A stretch of DNA of 64,000 nt, taken from contig NC_057795.1 in assembly GCF_018294505.1 (NCBI RefSeq), positions 224,776,927 to 224,840,926 on the forward strand, given 5' to 3'. The position numbers were made by a program, and so were the translations under genes. Below the pieces are notes generated by a model. It was given only the letters and a program-made list of their open reading frames with translations. It was not told where the DNA came from and did no database searches. Positions 47,191 through 58,401 of this stretch are shown piece by piece. The DNA is from Triticum aestivum. Taxonomy: Eukaryota; Streptophyta; Magnoliopsida; Poales; Poaceae. Each line of letters starts with the position of its first letter. Position 1 is the first letter of the stretch.

Positions 47191-48680
47191 TTACGGGTAG
47201 AACTTTCGACGATTCTTAATATTCCATGAGTTTTGCATTGGGATGCCATCTTCGGTCTCTAGATGGACTGCGCCGGGTCTGGTGACACGTACTACCCGGT
47301 AAGGGCCTTCCCACTTTGGTGTTAACTTGTTTGAACCCTTGGCGGACTGAACACGCCAAAGGACAAAAAAGGTCACCTTCCTCAAGGCTTCGGGCATGGA
47401 CCCTGCGACTGTGGTAGCGGTGTAGGGCCTGCTGATATCATGTATCACGTACAGCTCCCCGGAGACAGTTCTCCTCGAGGAGCATGGCTTCGTCATGCCA
47501 TAGCTGCCCTTGCGCTACTTCATTCTAGGCAAGTACCTGAGCTAACCCATATATGAGTTCCGTGGGGAGCACTGCTTCTGCCCTGTATACCAGGGAGAAG
47601 GGAGTCTGGCCAGTCGCTCGATTTGGTGTCGTCCTGATTGACCAAAGAACCACCGACAACTCATCAATCCAGCGCCTGCCGCATTTTCGCATTCTATCAA
47701 AGGTTCTTGTCTTCAGCCCTCGCAACACTTCATTGTTCATCCTCTCAGCCTGCCCGTTGCTCCTTGGATGGGCAACAGGGGCGAAAGAGACCTTGCTCCC
47801 AAGGCTCTAGATGTACTGCATGAAGACGCGACTTGTAAACTGGGTGCCGTTATCGGTGATTACCCTGTTGGGCACTCCTAAGCGACACACTAGTCCTTTG
47901 AAGAACTTGATAGCTGACTGCGCCGTCACCTTTCTCACTGGTTCCACTTTGGGCCACTTTGTAGACTTGTCGATTGCAATGTACAAGAATTCAAAGCCCC
48001 CAGTAGCACGGGGAAAGGGGCCCAAGATGTCGAGCCCCCAGACCGGGAAAGGCTAGGACAAAGGAATGGTCTGCAAGGCTTGAGCTGGCTAATGGATGTT
48101 CTTGGAGTCGAACTGGCATGCTTCACACTTGGTGACAAGCTCAGTTGCATCCCGGAGGGCAGTGGGCTAGTAGAATCCTTGCCGGAAGGTTTTCCCAACA
48201 AGTGCTCTTAATCCCAGATGTGAGCCACACGCGCCTCCATGTATCTCCGCCAACAACTCTACTCCCTTTTCTTGACTAATGCACTCAAACTTCATGCCGT
48301 TCGGCCTCTTTCTGTATAGAATCTTGTCTAGAAACTGGTACATACTTGATTGCCAGGCTACTTTCTTAGATTGCTCTAGATCGTCAGGAAGTTCTCCAGT
48401 TTGGAAGAATTGGACTATGTGTTGTGCCCATGCCGGAGCCTGAGGCTCGATGACAAGAACTGAAGGCATCTCTTCAGCCATGGGAGCATTCTCTTCAATG
48501 GCAAGAACCTGGGATTCGGCATGGGAGTGTAGCTTCTTATCCGACACATGATCTCCCTCGACAGCCTTTTCACCAGGGGCTTGAGGGAGCTTTGCTGGGA
48601 AATGCTTGTCGGTGTTGAGCTTCCTTATTTTTCTTGGCAAGGCTGACGGATAAACTATTGGTTGGGTGAGGAGTAGAAAA
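47191..48680 (-). pseudogene. Element C integrase
   Basis: The zinc-binding part has HGGACGSHLG and CEAC (about 48250-48110). Core: FLYIAIDKSTKWPKVEPV with the first Asp (about 47985-47930), VITDNGTQFTSRVF with the second Asp (about 47865-47825), and AHPRSNGQAERMNNEVLRGLK with the catalytic Glu (about 47785-47725). C-terminal KLTPKWEGPYRVVRV, a GPY/F domain, is at about 47320-47276. Stops include a TAG after MQYI (near 47808) and a TAG in place of Trp after GFY (near 48166). A gap or frame change near 47520 separates the core from the C-terminus. Confidence 0.82.
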
Positions 48681-49640
48681 GTGCCTAGTTCCATAGGAAG
48701 CTTCTGTGTCGCGCACTTCGACAAGTGATCAGCAGTGCTGTTTTCTACATGGGGTACATGCTCTGTTTGCAACCCATCGAAGTGCTCTTCCAGCTTTCCC
48801 ACCTCTTCCATGTATGCTTCCATCAGTGGGCTCTAATAATCCTTGTTCACATGCTTCACAACAAGCTGGGAGTCGCCGCGTATGATCAACTTCTTGATCC
48901 CCAGCCCGATAGCAATTCGAAGCCCGACAAGGAGTCTTTCATATTCTACCGTGTTGTTGGTGGCGTCTTCCCTAGGGAAATGCATTTGGACCACGTACTT
49001 GAGGTGTTCTCCGGTGGGTGCAACGAGTAATACTCCTGCGCCAGGACCTTGGAGCGAGAAAGCACCGTCAAAGTACATGATCCATTCCTTAGGGGCCTCC
49101 TTGCCGGGGAGGGCAGTTTCCACAAGTTCTTCATCAGGAGTTGGCATCCATTCTGCTATGAATTCCGCTAATGCTCTACTTTGGATGGTTGTTGTGCTAT
49201 CTAACTTCAAGGTAAAACTTGATAGCTCCAGAGCCCATTCTACTATTGTGCAGGTGGCCTCGGGGTTCCGCAAGATCCGCTGTAGTGGGAGGCGAGTCAC
49301 AACAGTGATGTCGTGGGCTTCAAAGTAGTAGCGCAACTTCCTTGAGGTCATGAGGAGGCCGAAGATCAACTTTTGGACTCCAGATTACCTTGACCTAGCT
49401 CCATATAAGAGGGATCTTACAAAGTAAACTGGTCACTGCACCACTTTCTTTCTTGCCACCCCTACCTGTTCGTGAGCGCTGATCTGTGGATTTCCCCCAT
49501 CGCCGCTGGCAAGTCTTGTCGGGGATAATGTTGTCTCAAGGTTGGTGGGTTCTGACGTAGTAGCTTGTCCGCTTTCCACTTCCCTCTGCACCACCAAGAC
49601 TACACTAACCACTTGATTTGTTGACGCTAGTTATAGCAGC
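48681..49640 (-). pseudogene. Element C RNase H region with a second RNase H
   Basis: LMTSRKLRYYFEAHDITVVTRLPL (about 49350-49280) closes the first, reduced RNase H. The second has MYFDGAFSLQGPGAGVLL, TVEYERLLVGLRIA, IRGDSQLVVKHVN and DHLSK, with the acidic catalytic residues in place (about 49085-48710). One frame runs from 49369 to a stop at 48833; the homologue in H has the same order. This is the Tat-type tandem arrangement. Confidence 0.8.
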
Positions 49641-50655
49641 AACGGCTCTTGCGGTTTGGGTGCGACCAAAGTTGGGGCCGAAGAAATGTAAGCTTTCAGA
49701 TCCCGCAGTGCAGCCTCGGCCTCGGGAGTCCATTTTACTGGACTAGCCTTCTTCAAAATTTTGAAGAACGGCAAGGCGTGGTTAGCAGATTTAGAAATGA
49801 ACATGCTTAGTGCGGCCACACAGCCAGTCAAGCGCCTCACACCCTTAACTATCTTCGGGGCTTGGATCTGCTCTATTGCTCTTATCTTGTCAGGGTTGAC
49901 ATCTATCCCTTGCCTAGACACAAACAACACAAGGAGCTTACCGAACAGAATGCCAAATACACATTTCTCGGGAATAAGCTTCAAGTTCATGTTCCACAAA
50001 TTTGCAAAGGTCTCTTCTAAATATTCTATGAGTGAAGATTTGTCTTTGATTTTGACCATGATATCATCCATGTATGCTTCAATGTTCCTGTGCAGCTGTG
50101 GCTCGAACCCAATTGCACGACCCTTAAGAACGTAGAACCAGCATTCTTCAGCCCGAATGGCATACACATGAAGCTGTACATGCCGCACGGGGTGATGAAG
50201 GCGGTTTTTTCTTCATTTTCCTTAGCTATGAAGATTTGGTGTTGCCCAGAGTATGCATCCAAAAAGGACAGCAAGTCACATCCAGAGGTGGACTCAACAA
50301 TCTGGTCAATGCGCGGCAAGGGGAAGGGGTCCTTTGGACAAGCTTTGTTTAAGTCAGTGAAGTCAATACAAAGTCTCCACTTCCCATTAGCCATGCACAC
50401 CACCACTGGATTAGCTAACCAAGTTGGATGCAGTACTCCTTGGACCAAACCTGCTGCTTCTAGCTTCTTGATCTCTTCAATAATTAACTTTTGTCTCTCC
50501 AAAGTTTGCTTCTTGACTTTTTGCTTGATGGGGCGGGCATGAGGACAGACAATAAGGTGGTTCTCGATTACTTCCCTGGGAAAACCAGGGATGTCAGAAG
50601 GTTGCCAGGCAAACACATCGACATTCGCCCGCAGGAAGGATTCGAGTGTGCTTTC
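49631..50655 (-). pseudogene. Element C reverse transcriptase
   Basis: FLRANVDVFAWQPSDIPG opens it. Then KLEAAGLVQGVLHPTWLANP, WRLCIDFTDLNKACPKDPF, LLSFLDAYSGQHQI and MPFGLKNAGSTF follow (50616-50130). The catalytic YMDD lies in EAYMDDIMVKI (about 50077-50045) in a second frame, followed by KCVFGI and LFVSRQGIDVNPDKI. A frameshift near 50130 separates the two parts. Unlike in H, no element interrupts it, so it gives the reference for joining the split RT there. Confidence 0.85.
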
Positions 50656-51420
50656 CTATTTGTCGTCAAGGGTAGCACTGATGGTGAAGGTACCATCAGA
50701 GTCGTCCTGCTGCACCAAAACTTTCTTAGTTGCCGGGGGAGCAGCCTTGGACCTCTTGCTTATTGAACTTTCCATAAGTCGTTGCTGGGTGCCACATACT
50801 CCGAAAAGATGCGCTTCCCGGAGTCCTTGACGGGGTCCTTTCTGGTTTCCTCGACTTTCTTCTCCTTCTTGGCGGGAGCTGGGCCCCCAACAGCCTCTGC
50901 TACAACCGCATCTCTATACATCTGATCCACACAGATAACTGCATCTCTCTTGTCTGACGGGATGGTAATGACTCCCATAGGGCCAGGCATCTTCAAGGTG
51001 TTATAGGCATAGTGGGACGAACTTGGCCAGAGTAAGCCGGCCAAGAATACCGTTGAACGGCAAGGGAAGTTCAACAACATTGAACACAATCTTTTTCTGT
51101 CCTAAAGTTTATTTCCCCGCCAAACGTTACTGGCAAGGTAATTTTTCTTTTTTTCGTTGGCTCCTTCCTTGGTTGGTCCCTTGAAAAGTGCCAGTCTTCT
51201 TCAAATCCTCAATTGGAATCTGGAGTTGCTTTAGCCCACTTAGAGAAATGAAATTCAAGCCTGCCCCGCCGTCAACAAACATTGTAGTGACCTTGAGGTT
51301 GCGGATTGTTGGTGAGACCAACAATGGCAGACATCCTACCGCAGTGGTGCGGTCTGGATGATCCTCAGTGTCAAAAATTGTGGGTGTGCGGGACCACTTG
51401 AGTGGTTCTCAAGAGCTTGC
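50656..51420 (-). pseudogene. Element C protease and linker
   Basis: MFVDGGAGLNFISL (about 51290-51247) is the Tat-type active site with DGG; the catalytic Asp is present. YAYNTLKMPGPMGVITI follows at about 51013-50960. A Lys-rich linker leads to a TAG at 50658-50656, the same codon position as the TAG at 11579 in H. Confidence 0.75.
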
Positions 51421-53576
51421 TACTGGTTCTGCTGCATTAACCTCACGCACCCACTGCTTGAGCGGGAGGTGAGAGGAGTGCAAAGATGCACCCCGTCAAT
51501 GCACATCGCCTTAGTAGCATTCTGGAACTCCTGTTCACTGGCCTCATCATCTTCCTGTTTACTGTCATCTTCATTTTCCTTCCTCCCACGGCCTATGGCG
51601 GGTTTTTCCTTCTGCCAGTAAGACTTGCCGCGGTGTCCGTGATGACCACCACAGCTCTTCCCGCCGGTACCATTCAGGTTTCTCTCCTTGTCGTGCCTTT
51701 CATATTCGGCTTGCAATCCTGGAGATCACGACCCTTGGTCCTGTGGATCTTGCAATATGGCCTATCAGACTTGTCGGCCTTCTCAGCAACCACTGCCGCC
51801 GGGCAATCATCGCAAGTGGTGACTTCCTTGCCAGGCGTCTCAACTTTTGCCTTCTTGCTGGCGCTGAGATCTCCAGCACTCTCGATGGCCATCACGGCTT
51901 TCTCCATCCTCTTCTTGCCACATTTCTTGTTTTTCTTCCTGGGGGTGGTGGCATCGTCGTCGTCTTCCTAATCGACTTCGACACCAGTCTCTTCCTCGGG
52001 AAGTCTTCTCCCTTCTTCAACACGAGTGCACTTATCTGCCAGCGTGTAGAGCTCGCTGACCGGCTTGGGCAACCAAACATTCATCTTGGCCCACATTCCG
52101 CGGTTGCACACATTCGTATGGAATGTGGCAATTACAGCCGCCGGGTGTATCTTTGAAATGTTGCAGTGCACTCAGCTGAACCTCTGCAGATACTTGCGCA
52201 AACTTTCTCCCTCTTTCTGCAAGAGGGTTTGCAGATCACTAGGACGACCTCGTTCTTGGTGGCCGCCCGTGTAGGCGCCCACAAACTCATTGCACAGGTC
52301 AGCCCAGGAGGAAATGGAATCTTCTGGCAGGTGCATCAGCCAAGACCTCACATTTTGCTTGAGGGCCAGCGGGAAGTAGTTGGCAAGCACCTTTTCATCC
52401 CTTCCCCGACAGCTTGAACAGCGATCATATAGATGCCCAAAAACTCTATCGGGTTCAGTTTTCCGTCGTACTTCTCCGCCAGGTCAGGCTTGAAGGTGCG
52501 AGATGATGGCCATTGGACTTGCCAAAGCTCATGTGTGAAGGCCGGGCACCCTACCTCGTAAGTAGGTACCAGCCAGCACTGGACGTGGGTTCATCAACAT
52601 CAGCCCCATTGCGACACTGCTCAATGGTGATGCAGGCATCTTCCATCTTCCTTTCCCTTAGTACTTGACATTGGTCCTGCCGGAGTCGTGGATCGGATGA
52701 GGCCATTGATGCCTCATCATGATCATCATCGTCTGGTGGCCACTGAGTTCGCCGTGGCTGCCCTTGAGAGAGCTGTCATGGCGGGGACTGCACAGTGGGT
52801 GCGGTTTTTCCGTCTTGGCCATTGGTAGGAGTCGCCAACATTGGCGGCGGGCATCATGGCGGCTCCATACCTGGTGGCTTGTTGACCTCAGCAAACCCGA
52901 GGAGACTTTGAATGGTAGCTCTCCATGCATCCATCATGTCTGATGTTGGAAGGAAATCCGGCAGCAGCTAAGCTCTTGCTACCACTTCAATCGCCGTTTC
53001 TGGCATGTCGTGGGAAGCAGAGCACAACACTGCTCGACTCCTGGACGAGCCAGAAGGAGCACCATTGGGCTCTTGCTGCCTCGGACCGGTTTCCAGAGGG
53101 ACCTAACGCGTCCGAAGCTATTCTTGTGGACTAGGCTCTTGGTTAGCGGGGCCCTTCCCGTGCGGGCGTGGTCCATGGGGGTCGATGGCGCCGTTCATAG
53201 TGTTGTCGCGCTCGCTCAACCCGGGGTGAGGCGCTCACCCCATCTCCTCCCCCACAGGTGGCGCGACCAGTGGATCTCGGCTCGCTCCGGAGCGGGCGTC
53301 GATGTTGAATTAGTTGGTCAAGTCGGTAGGTTGAGCAGGAGGAAGCTGAGCGCCTCCGTCACCCATTCTGGTGGGAGCTTGATCAGCGGTAGGCTGAAGG
53401 GGTTGACTCGCGCCTACAGCCCCTAACCCAGTAGCAATAGGAGGGTTATTAGCACCGCTCACCTCGAAGGCCTCATCAGTCGCAGCTGTAGCGCCCGCGG
53501 TGCCCATAGCCATGGGTAACGAGGCCTTCTAGGAGGAAGGATGCGCTTTGGCTTCGCTCTTCTTCTTGGGAGCCAT
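51421..53576 (-). pseudogene. Element C gag
   Basis: Starts at the ATG at 53576 (MAPKKKSEAKAH..). The first part is low-complexity (Ala, Gly, Pro; 53513-53310). The core has LANYFPLALKQNVRSWLMHLP, FVGAYTGGHQERGRPSDL and LRKYLQRFS (52390-52172), then MNVWLPKPVSELYTLADKC (about 52090-52030). The knuckle-like YCKIHRTKGRDLQDCK is at about 51770-51720. The frame changes several times and has stops, so it is not functional. The order and motifs match the gag of H. Confidence 0.8.
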
Positions 53577-53639
53577 GGATGACGAAAGTTGATGAAGATC
53601 GACGCGCCATCTACTGCTTCAGGTTCACATAAGTGATGC

Positions 53640-53661
53640 CCCCTACCTGGCGCACAGAATA
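53640..53661 (-). other. Element C primer-binding site
   Basis: On the minus strand, attctgtgcgccaggtaggg follows the LTR end; it is a drifted form of the tttggcgcgccaggtaggg site of H and F. Confidence 0.55.
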
Positions 53662-54601
53662 TGTCAGCGTGGAAGCACGATCACCTATGGGGCAGGGGGT
53701 GCCCCTTTTTGGTTTGGCATGGGGAGGCCGCGTTGCACAAAGACCAGTAGAAATAGGGGACGCGTGATGATGGACAACTCATTTTTACCTAGGTTCGGGC
53801 TGCTTTGCAGCGTAAAACCCTACTCCTACTTTGGTGGATTGATCTGGAGGTGGATGAAGGCTCGACACGCTCTAGCCCGACAAAGGTTCCTTGGGAAGAG
53901 CGACGTGAGCTTAAAAGTGCAGGGGTCGAAGTGTTCAAACCTTTGCTAGGTTGCCTCGGGCCTCCTTTTATAGGTTAAGGGGCGACCATAGTGGCAAAAC
54001 AGTCATTTTGGGTGTGATTAGATAGCTAACAGTGCTATCATAACTAACTCTGGCAATTAGGACAAAGTGCATTGAATGCACTGCTAGGTGTCGTGTCAAG
54101 GGAGAATCCTAGCAAGCCTGTTGCGCCGTTTATCTGCCTCTTCTTATTAGCTTGACACGCCTCCTAGATGGGTGTCAATAAAGCTAATATCTTCTCATTG
54201 ATGCCGCCACATGCCTGATAGGATCCACCTGGTTGTTTAGCACCTTGACACCACTTTGATAAGTGACTTGGGTGCGATGGGGTGGAGCGGTGGTGTCTTG
54301 GTGATGATCCTTTGAAGGAGATTGGCAAGGTTTGATCTTGGCGGACTCGGCAAGCCTGCCGGGGCGAGTCTGGTCTTAGCCTCGAGTGTGGCCTCGACCT
54401 GACTAGGCCCTCGTGCCCGGCAAGGGAGGCCCTTCATAGGTGGTCTTCTGCATTCTTGTTCTTCTTAATGCTCTCCTTGATGTTACAAAGAGCGTCTTTT
54501 CTAGCTTGACATGATGCCATGCCTTGGAGATTGAATATGCGTTCGTTGCCATGCCTATGCATGCGTTCAGTTAGCAAACGCGGATGTTTGTTGCACTAAC
54601 A
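53662..54601 (-). repeat. Element C 5' LTR (right copy)
   Basis: The LTR is 940 bp. In plus orientation it reads TGTCAGCGTGG to ..gcactaaca, then TSD acccc. A TATA box ctataaaagg is on the minus strand at 53964-53973. Confidence 0.88.
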
Positions 54602-54606
54602 ACCCC

Positions 54607-54731
54607 CTATACTTGTGGGTCATCAAGACTCTTTTCTACCACTGTTGGCGGGGAGTGAAGTGCCTTTGGTAAGTGGAATTGTGTAAGGAAACATTTATAT
54701 TACATGCTGAAATGTTCTGTCACTTGTCACT
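54607..54731 (+). other. End of the D 5' LTR and primer-binding region
   Basis: The LTR ends at 54625 (ctatacttgtgggtcatca). Then agactcttttctaccactg and ttggcggggag follow, a drifted Athila-type primer-binding site like those in A and B. A short leader runs to the gag ATG at 54732. Confidence 0.7.
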
Positions 54732-55925
54732 ATGGAAAATAATCCTTTGAAGGGATTGTTCGGGTTATCTTCACCTCGGTCGAAAGCAATAAGAGTTGCT
54801 CCTCAACCTACTGAACCTACTAAAAATATTTATTACAAAATTCCTTCGGGTATGTTAGAAAAACTGCTAGCTAATCCTTATGGACGAGATGGAGCGGCAC
54901 ATCCTGACATGCACTTAATCTATGTGGAAGAAATTTGTGGGTTGTTTAAGCTTGTAGGTTTATTCGAGGATGGAGTTAAGAAGAAGGTATTCCCTTTATC
55001 TTTGGAGGGAAAGGCATTGACATGGTATGGGCTATTGGGTGATACTGGAACATGGGATTGTAACCAATTGAAATTGGAATTTCACCAGAAGTTCTATCCT
55101 ATGCATTTGGTTCATTGTGATTGGAATATATATATATATATATAAAATTTTTGTCCTCGCGAAGGAGAAAGTATCACTGAAGCTTAGGTGAGTCTTAAGT
55201 CTATGATGCACACGTGCCCCAATCATGAGCTCTCAAGAGAAATTATTATACATAACTTTTAAGCTTCACTTTCTCGTAATGATTGATCCATGCTCGATAC
55301 TTCTTCTACTGGTTCCTTTATAAAGAATACTATTGAATTCAAATCGGGTCATCTCAAAAGAACCAAATGCAAATCTAAAGATTGGGAATTTGATGAAGGT
55401 AAAGAGTCAGGTATAAAACTTGAGTCTGATTGTGTTAAATATTTTATGGAAAATGATGCATTCCATAAGTTTAGTACTAAATATGGAGTTGACTCTGAGA
55501 TAGTAGCTTCCTTTTGTGAATTATTTGCTACTCATGACGATCTACCTACGGAGAAGCGGTTCAAATTTCATCCACCTATTGAAGATATGTTAAAGGAACA
55601 TGTTATAGCTAAATATGAAACTATTATTTATAATGTTGATCCAGTTGTTCTTACAGCTTATATTGGGAAACCTCCTTTCCCTATTAGGATTAAGGAACAT
55701 TCTAAAGCTACAACCGTGGTTAATAAAAGTAATAAAGGAACACTCTAAAGCTACAACTGTGGTTAATAAAAGTAATATTAGAACAACTAGACCCTCTGAA
55801 CAAATAAGTGTGGAACCTAATATTGCTATGGTTAAGGATCTCTTGGTTGATAATATTGATGGGCATGTTATTTACTTCCGTGGTGAAGCTATAGAATTGC
55901 TAAACCTGCTTGAAATGAATAAGAT
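54732..55925 (+). pseudogene. Element D gag (Athila-like)
   Basis: The ATG at 54732 starts MENNPLKGLFGLSSP.. and runs open to 55145. It contains GDGAAHPDMHL-like text (YGRDGAAHPDMHL), FPLSLEGKALTWYG and FHQKFYPMHLV, a gag capsid pattern. A run of TA repeats (55126-55144) then breaks the frame. In the next frame CPREGES, MMHTCPNHELSREIIIHNF and SRND continue the gag, with stops. From 55290 a long frame carries the gag C-terminus, with CELFATHDDLPTEKRF and IEDMLKEHV. A 43-bp tandem duplication (about 55692-55777) adds another shift. Confidence 0.75.
55126..55144. repeat. TA microsatellite in the D gag
   Basis: About nine alternating TA units within the gag coding sequence, replacing conserved residues before CPREGES and shifting the frame. 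Confidence 0.85.
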
Positions 55926-56369
55926 ATGGTAGATAAGGATAAGCCAATAGTTGGCATGCCTGTTGTTTTTGTTAAAATTGGAGATCATTGCTATCATGGT
56001 TTATGTTACATGTGTGCTAGTGTGAGTGCTATTGCATTTTCTTTATATCAAGAAATTATGAATGATACTGCACCTACTGAGATTGAGGACATTGATGTTA
56101 CTATTAAGCTTGCAAATAGATATACTATTTCACCACTTGGGATTGTTCGAGATGTTGAAGTCTTGTGTGGTAAGATCAAATACCCTACTGATTTCTTAGT
56201 ACTTGGTTCACAACAAGATAATTCTTGTCCCGCTATATTTGGTAGGCCTTTCTTGAATACCATTAATGCTGAAATTGATTGTGTTAAAGAAAAGGTTAGA
56301 GTTAAGTTTGGTGATGTCTCTCATGAGTTCAATTTCTCTAAGTTTCGAAGACAACCACATGAGAAATAA
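55926..56369 (+). pseudogene. Element D protease with altered active site
   Basis: An open frame with the retropepsin layout: the active-site segment, NRYTISPLGIVRDVEVLCG as flap region, YPTDFLVL and AIFGRPFLNTI as C-terminal motif. The active-site box reads LCYMCASVSA (about 56007-56036), where relatives, including A in this window, have LCDLGASVS. The catalytic Asp and the following Gly are replaced by Tyr and Cys, so the enzyme would be inactive even though the frame is open. Confidence 0.75.
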
Positions 56370-57269
56370 TTGCCTAGTAAAGATGAAATTATTGGTGTTG
56401 CTTCTGTTGCCATACCTCCTACTGATCCATTAGAACAATATTTGTTAGAGCATGAGAATGATATGCATATGAATGAAAGAAATTAAAGATTCTTTGAACA
56501 AGAACATATCCTGAAACATAATTTATTTGTTAAAAATCTTGGTGATCTCTTCCACCTAAGAGTGATCCTGTGTTCGAATTAAAGAAACTACTTGATACAC
56601 TGAAATATGCTTATCTTGACGAAAAGACGACAAATCCTTTTATTATTAATGCTAAACTTTCAAAGCATGAAGAAAACAGATTACTTAAAATTCCAAGGAA
56701 GCATCACACTACTATTGGATATACTCTTGATGATCTGAAGGGCATTAGTCCCACTTTGTGCCAGCACAAGACTAACATGGAGCATGATGCTAAACCCATC
56801 GTTAATCGCCAACGTCGTTTGAATTCTAAGATGAACGATGTGGTAAAAACAAAAATAATAAAGCTTCTGGAGGCAGGTATAATTTATCCTATAGCTGATA
56901 GTAGATGGGTAAGTCCTATCCATTGTGTCCCTAAGAAAGGAGGTATTACTGTTGTTTCTAATGATAAAAATGAACATATACCACAAAGAATTGTAATTGG
57001 TTATAGGATGGCAATTGATTTTAGGAAACTAAATAAAGCTACTAGAAAAGATCAATATCCCTTGCCTTTTATTCAGAAAATGTTAGAAAGATTATCTAAG
57101 AAAACACATTTTGTTTCCTTGATGGATATTCTAGTTTTTCTAAAATACTTGTGTCAAAAGAAGATTAAGAGAAACTACTTTTACTTGCCCCTTTGGAACT
57201 TATGCTTATGGACATATGCCTTTTGGTTTATGTAATGCACCTGCTACCTTTCAAGATGTATGACTGCGG
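56370..57269 (+). pseudogene. Element D reverse transcriptase, truncated
   Basis: Athila-type RT: LKYAYLDE, LDDLKGISPTLCQHK, KPIVNRQRRLN, IKLLEAGIIYPIADSRWVSPIHCVPKKGG, then YRMAIDFRKLNKATRKDQYPLPFI and MLERLSKKTHF. A frameshift at about 57125 puts the following text in another frame, but MPFGLCNAPATF can be followed to about 57260. It ends abruptly at 57269, before YVDD, at a junction with unrelated sequence. RNase H and integrase are missing. Confidence 0.8.
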
Positions 57270-57783
57270 CTTGGACCAAGTCATCCCCAAATACTGAATC
57301 GGATCTTGAAAATAGGACTGACGAAAAATACAAAATGGAACTTGAAAGAACAAAAATCTCCATGGGTCGGCTAATTAATTCAAGTAATTCCTGGAGGGAA
57401 TCAATCAAAGACTACAGCCTTGCTTGTTAATGGGTTGCTGACTTCACAACAGAGTGCTAGACTAGGGATAAGCTGCATACTGATTTCTTTCCAAGAGCTC
57501 CATTGGCCCTGCTTTCTGCGATAAGGCTAGATGGCCAAGGCGCCCTTTCGAGACAAGGACTGTGATTCTTACTCAAAAAACTAACTGAACACGTTCGAGT
57601 TATTCGCTTGTCGGACCCGGCAGGAAAGAGGCATTCGGGAAGCAACTAGTCGCTTCTGGTGAAGCTTAACAAAGGCCAATCACCAATCAAGACAAACCGG
57701 GCACTACGGTAAGACGATATGGGTCTAGTTGCTATCCTAGCCGGAAAGAATGGGAGTTTTTTTGAAAACATTGTTGAGGTATT
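57270..57783. other. Unassigned 514-bp segment
   Basis: It joins the broken RT of D to the LTR of E. Its composition is balanced, unlike the AT-rich D interior, and it has no long frame, repeat or LTR end. The texture (cgggaagcaactagtcgctt, ggcactacggtaagacgat) reminds me of plant mitochondrial intergenic DNA, but this is an impression only. It could equally be a fragment of an unseen element. Confidence 0.35.
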
Positions 57784-58314
57784 TGTTGGGGATATATCCC
57801 CACGATGAGACCTCCCTAGAAGGGCCAGGTTAGGCTGTTGGTGGTTTAATAATGAAGCCTTAGACAGGCCCAAGAAACCAAGACGCAGGGCTAGGGAGGC
57901 GGCTTACAAGGAGGGACAGTCGGAGGCCCAAGACCGGAAGATGGTGTGTGACGACGGCGACTTGCCAAAGAAGGCAAGGCGACTTAGAGCCAGGATTGAT
58001 TACGAAGTATAACCCGACCCGGACTCTTGTAAGACCAGGGCCTCGACTTGTGTATATAAAGGCGAGTCCCTGCAGCTAGTAACTTTAGGTGACAATCAAT
58101 CGATGGCTAGGTTAAGCGAATCGGCTCCCTTGTAATTGATAGTCAAGCAATACAACTCAAAGCATGACATAGGTTTTTACCTCAATCGTGAGGGTTTGAA
58201 CCTGGGTAAACTCGTGTCTTTCGTCCCGCTCAACCCCTTTAAGATAATCACCGTAGCCATGGCCTCGCACCTAAGTCCTTTCACTAGGGCATCTGCCGTG
58301 ACAAAACCACGATA
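57784..58314 (+). repeat. Element E 5' LTR
   Basis: The LTR is 531 bp. It starts TGTTGGGGATATATCCCC, in which ggggatatatcccc is a perfect palindrome, and ends ..aaccacgata (expected CA). The primer-binding site ttggctcccactgtggggcc follows at 58316-58335. A TATA box tatataaa is at 58053-58060. Confidence 0.8.
58053..58060 (+). promoter_or_regulatory. TATA box of the E LTR
   Basis: TATATAAA, followed by ggcgagtccctgcag, about 260 bases before the LTR end. Confidence 0.55.
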
Positions 58315-58401
58315 GTTGGCTCCCACTGTGGGGCCAGTGCACATTGGTTTTGAGTTGTTGAAGGGCTCTTTCCTAGGGATCGAGGGATACGCCATTGCAA
58401 G

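Larger units (their letters stand above)
41947..54601 (-). mobile_element. Element C: Tat-clade Ty3/gypsy LTR retrotransposon, minus strand
   Basis: LTRs lie at 41947-42900 and 53662-54601. Read on the minus strand: LTR, primer-binding site, gag, protease, RT, RNase H regions and integrase, then the antisense gene (on plus) and polypurine tract. K is inserted in the post-integrase part. Many motifs match H at protein level, but the LTRs do not, so it is a separate family in the same clade. By eye the LTRs differ at roughly one base in eight, so it is old. Confidence 0.9.

Noticed and set aside
48843..49328. 161-codon plus-strand ORF
   Set aside because: Shadow of the RNase H frame of C.
51486..51971. 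161-codon plus-strand ORF with hydrophobic segments
   Set aside because: Antisense shadow of the Lys/Glu-rich end of the C gag; hydrophobic runs come from reading charged codons in reverse.
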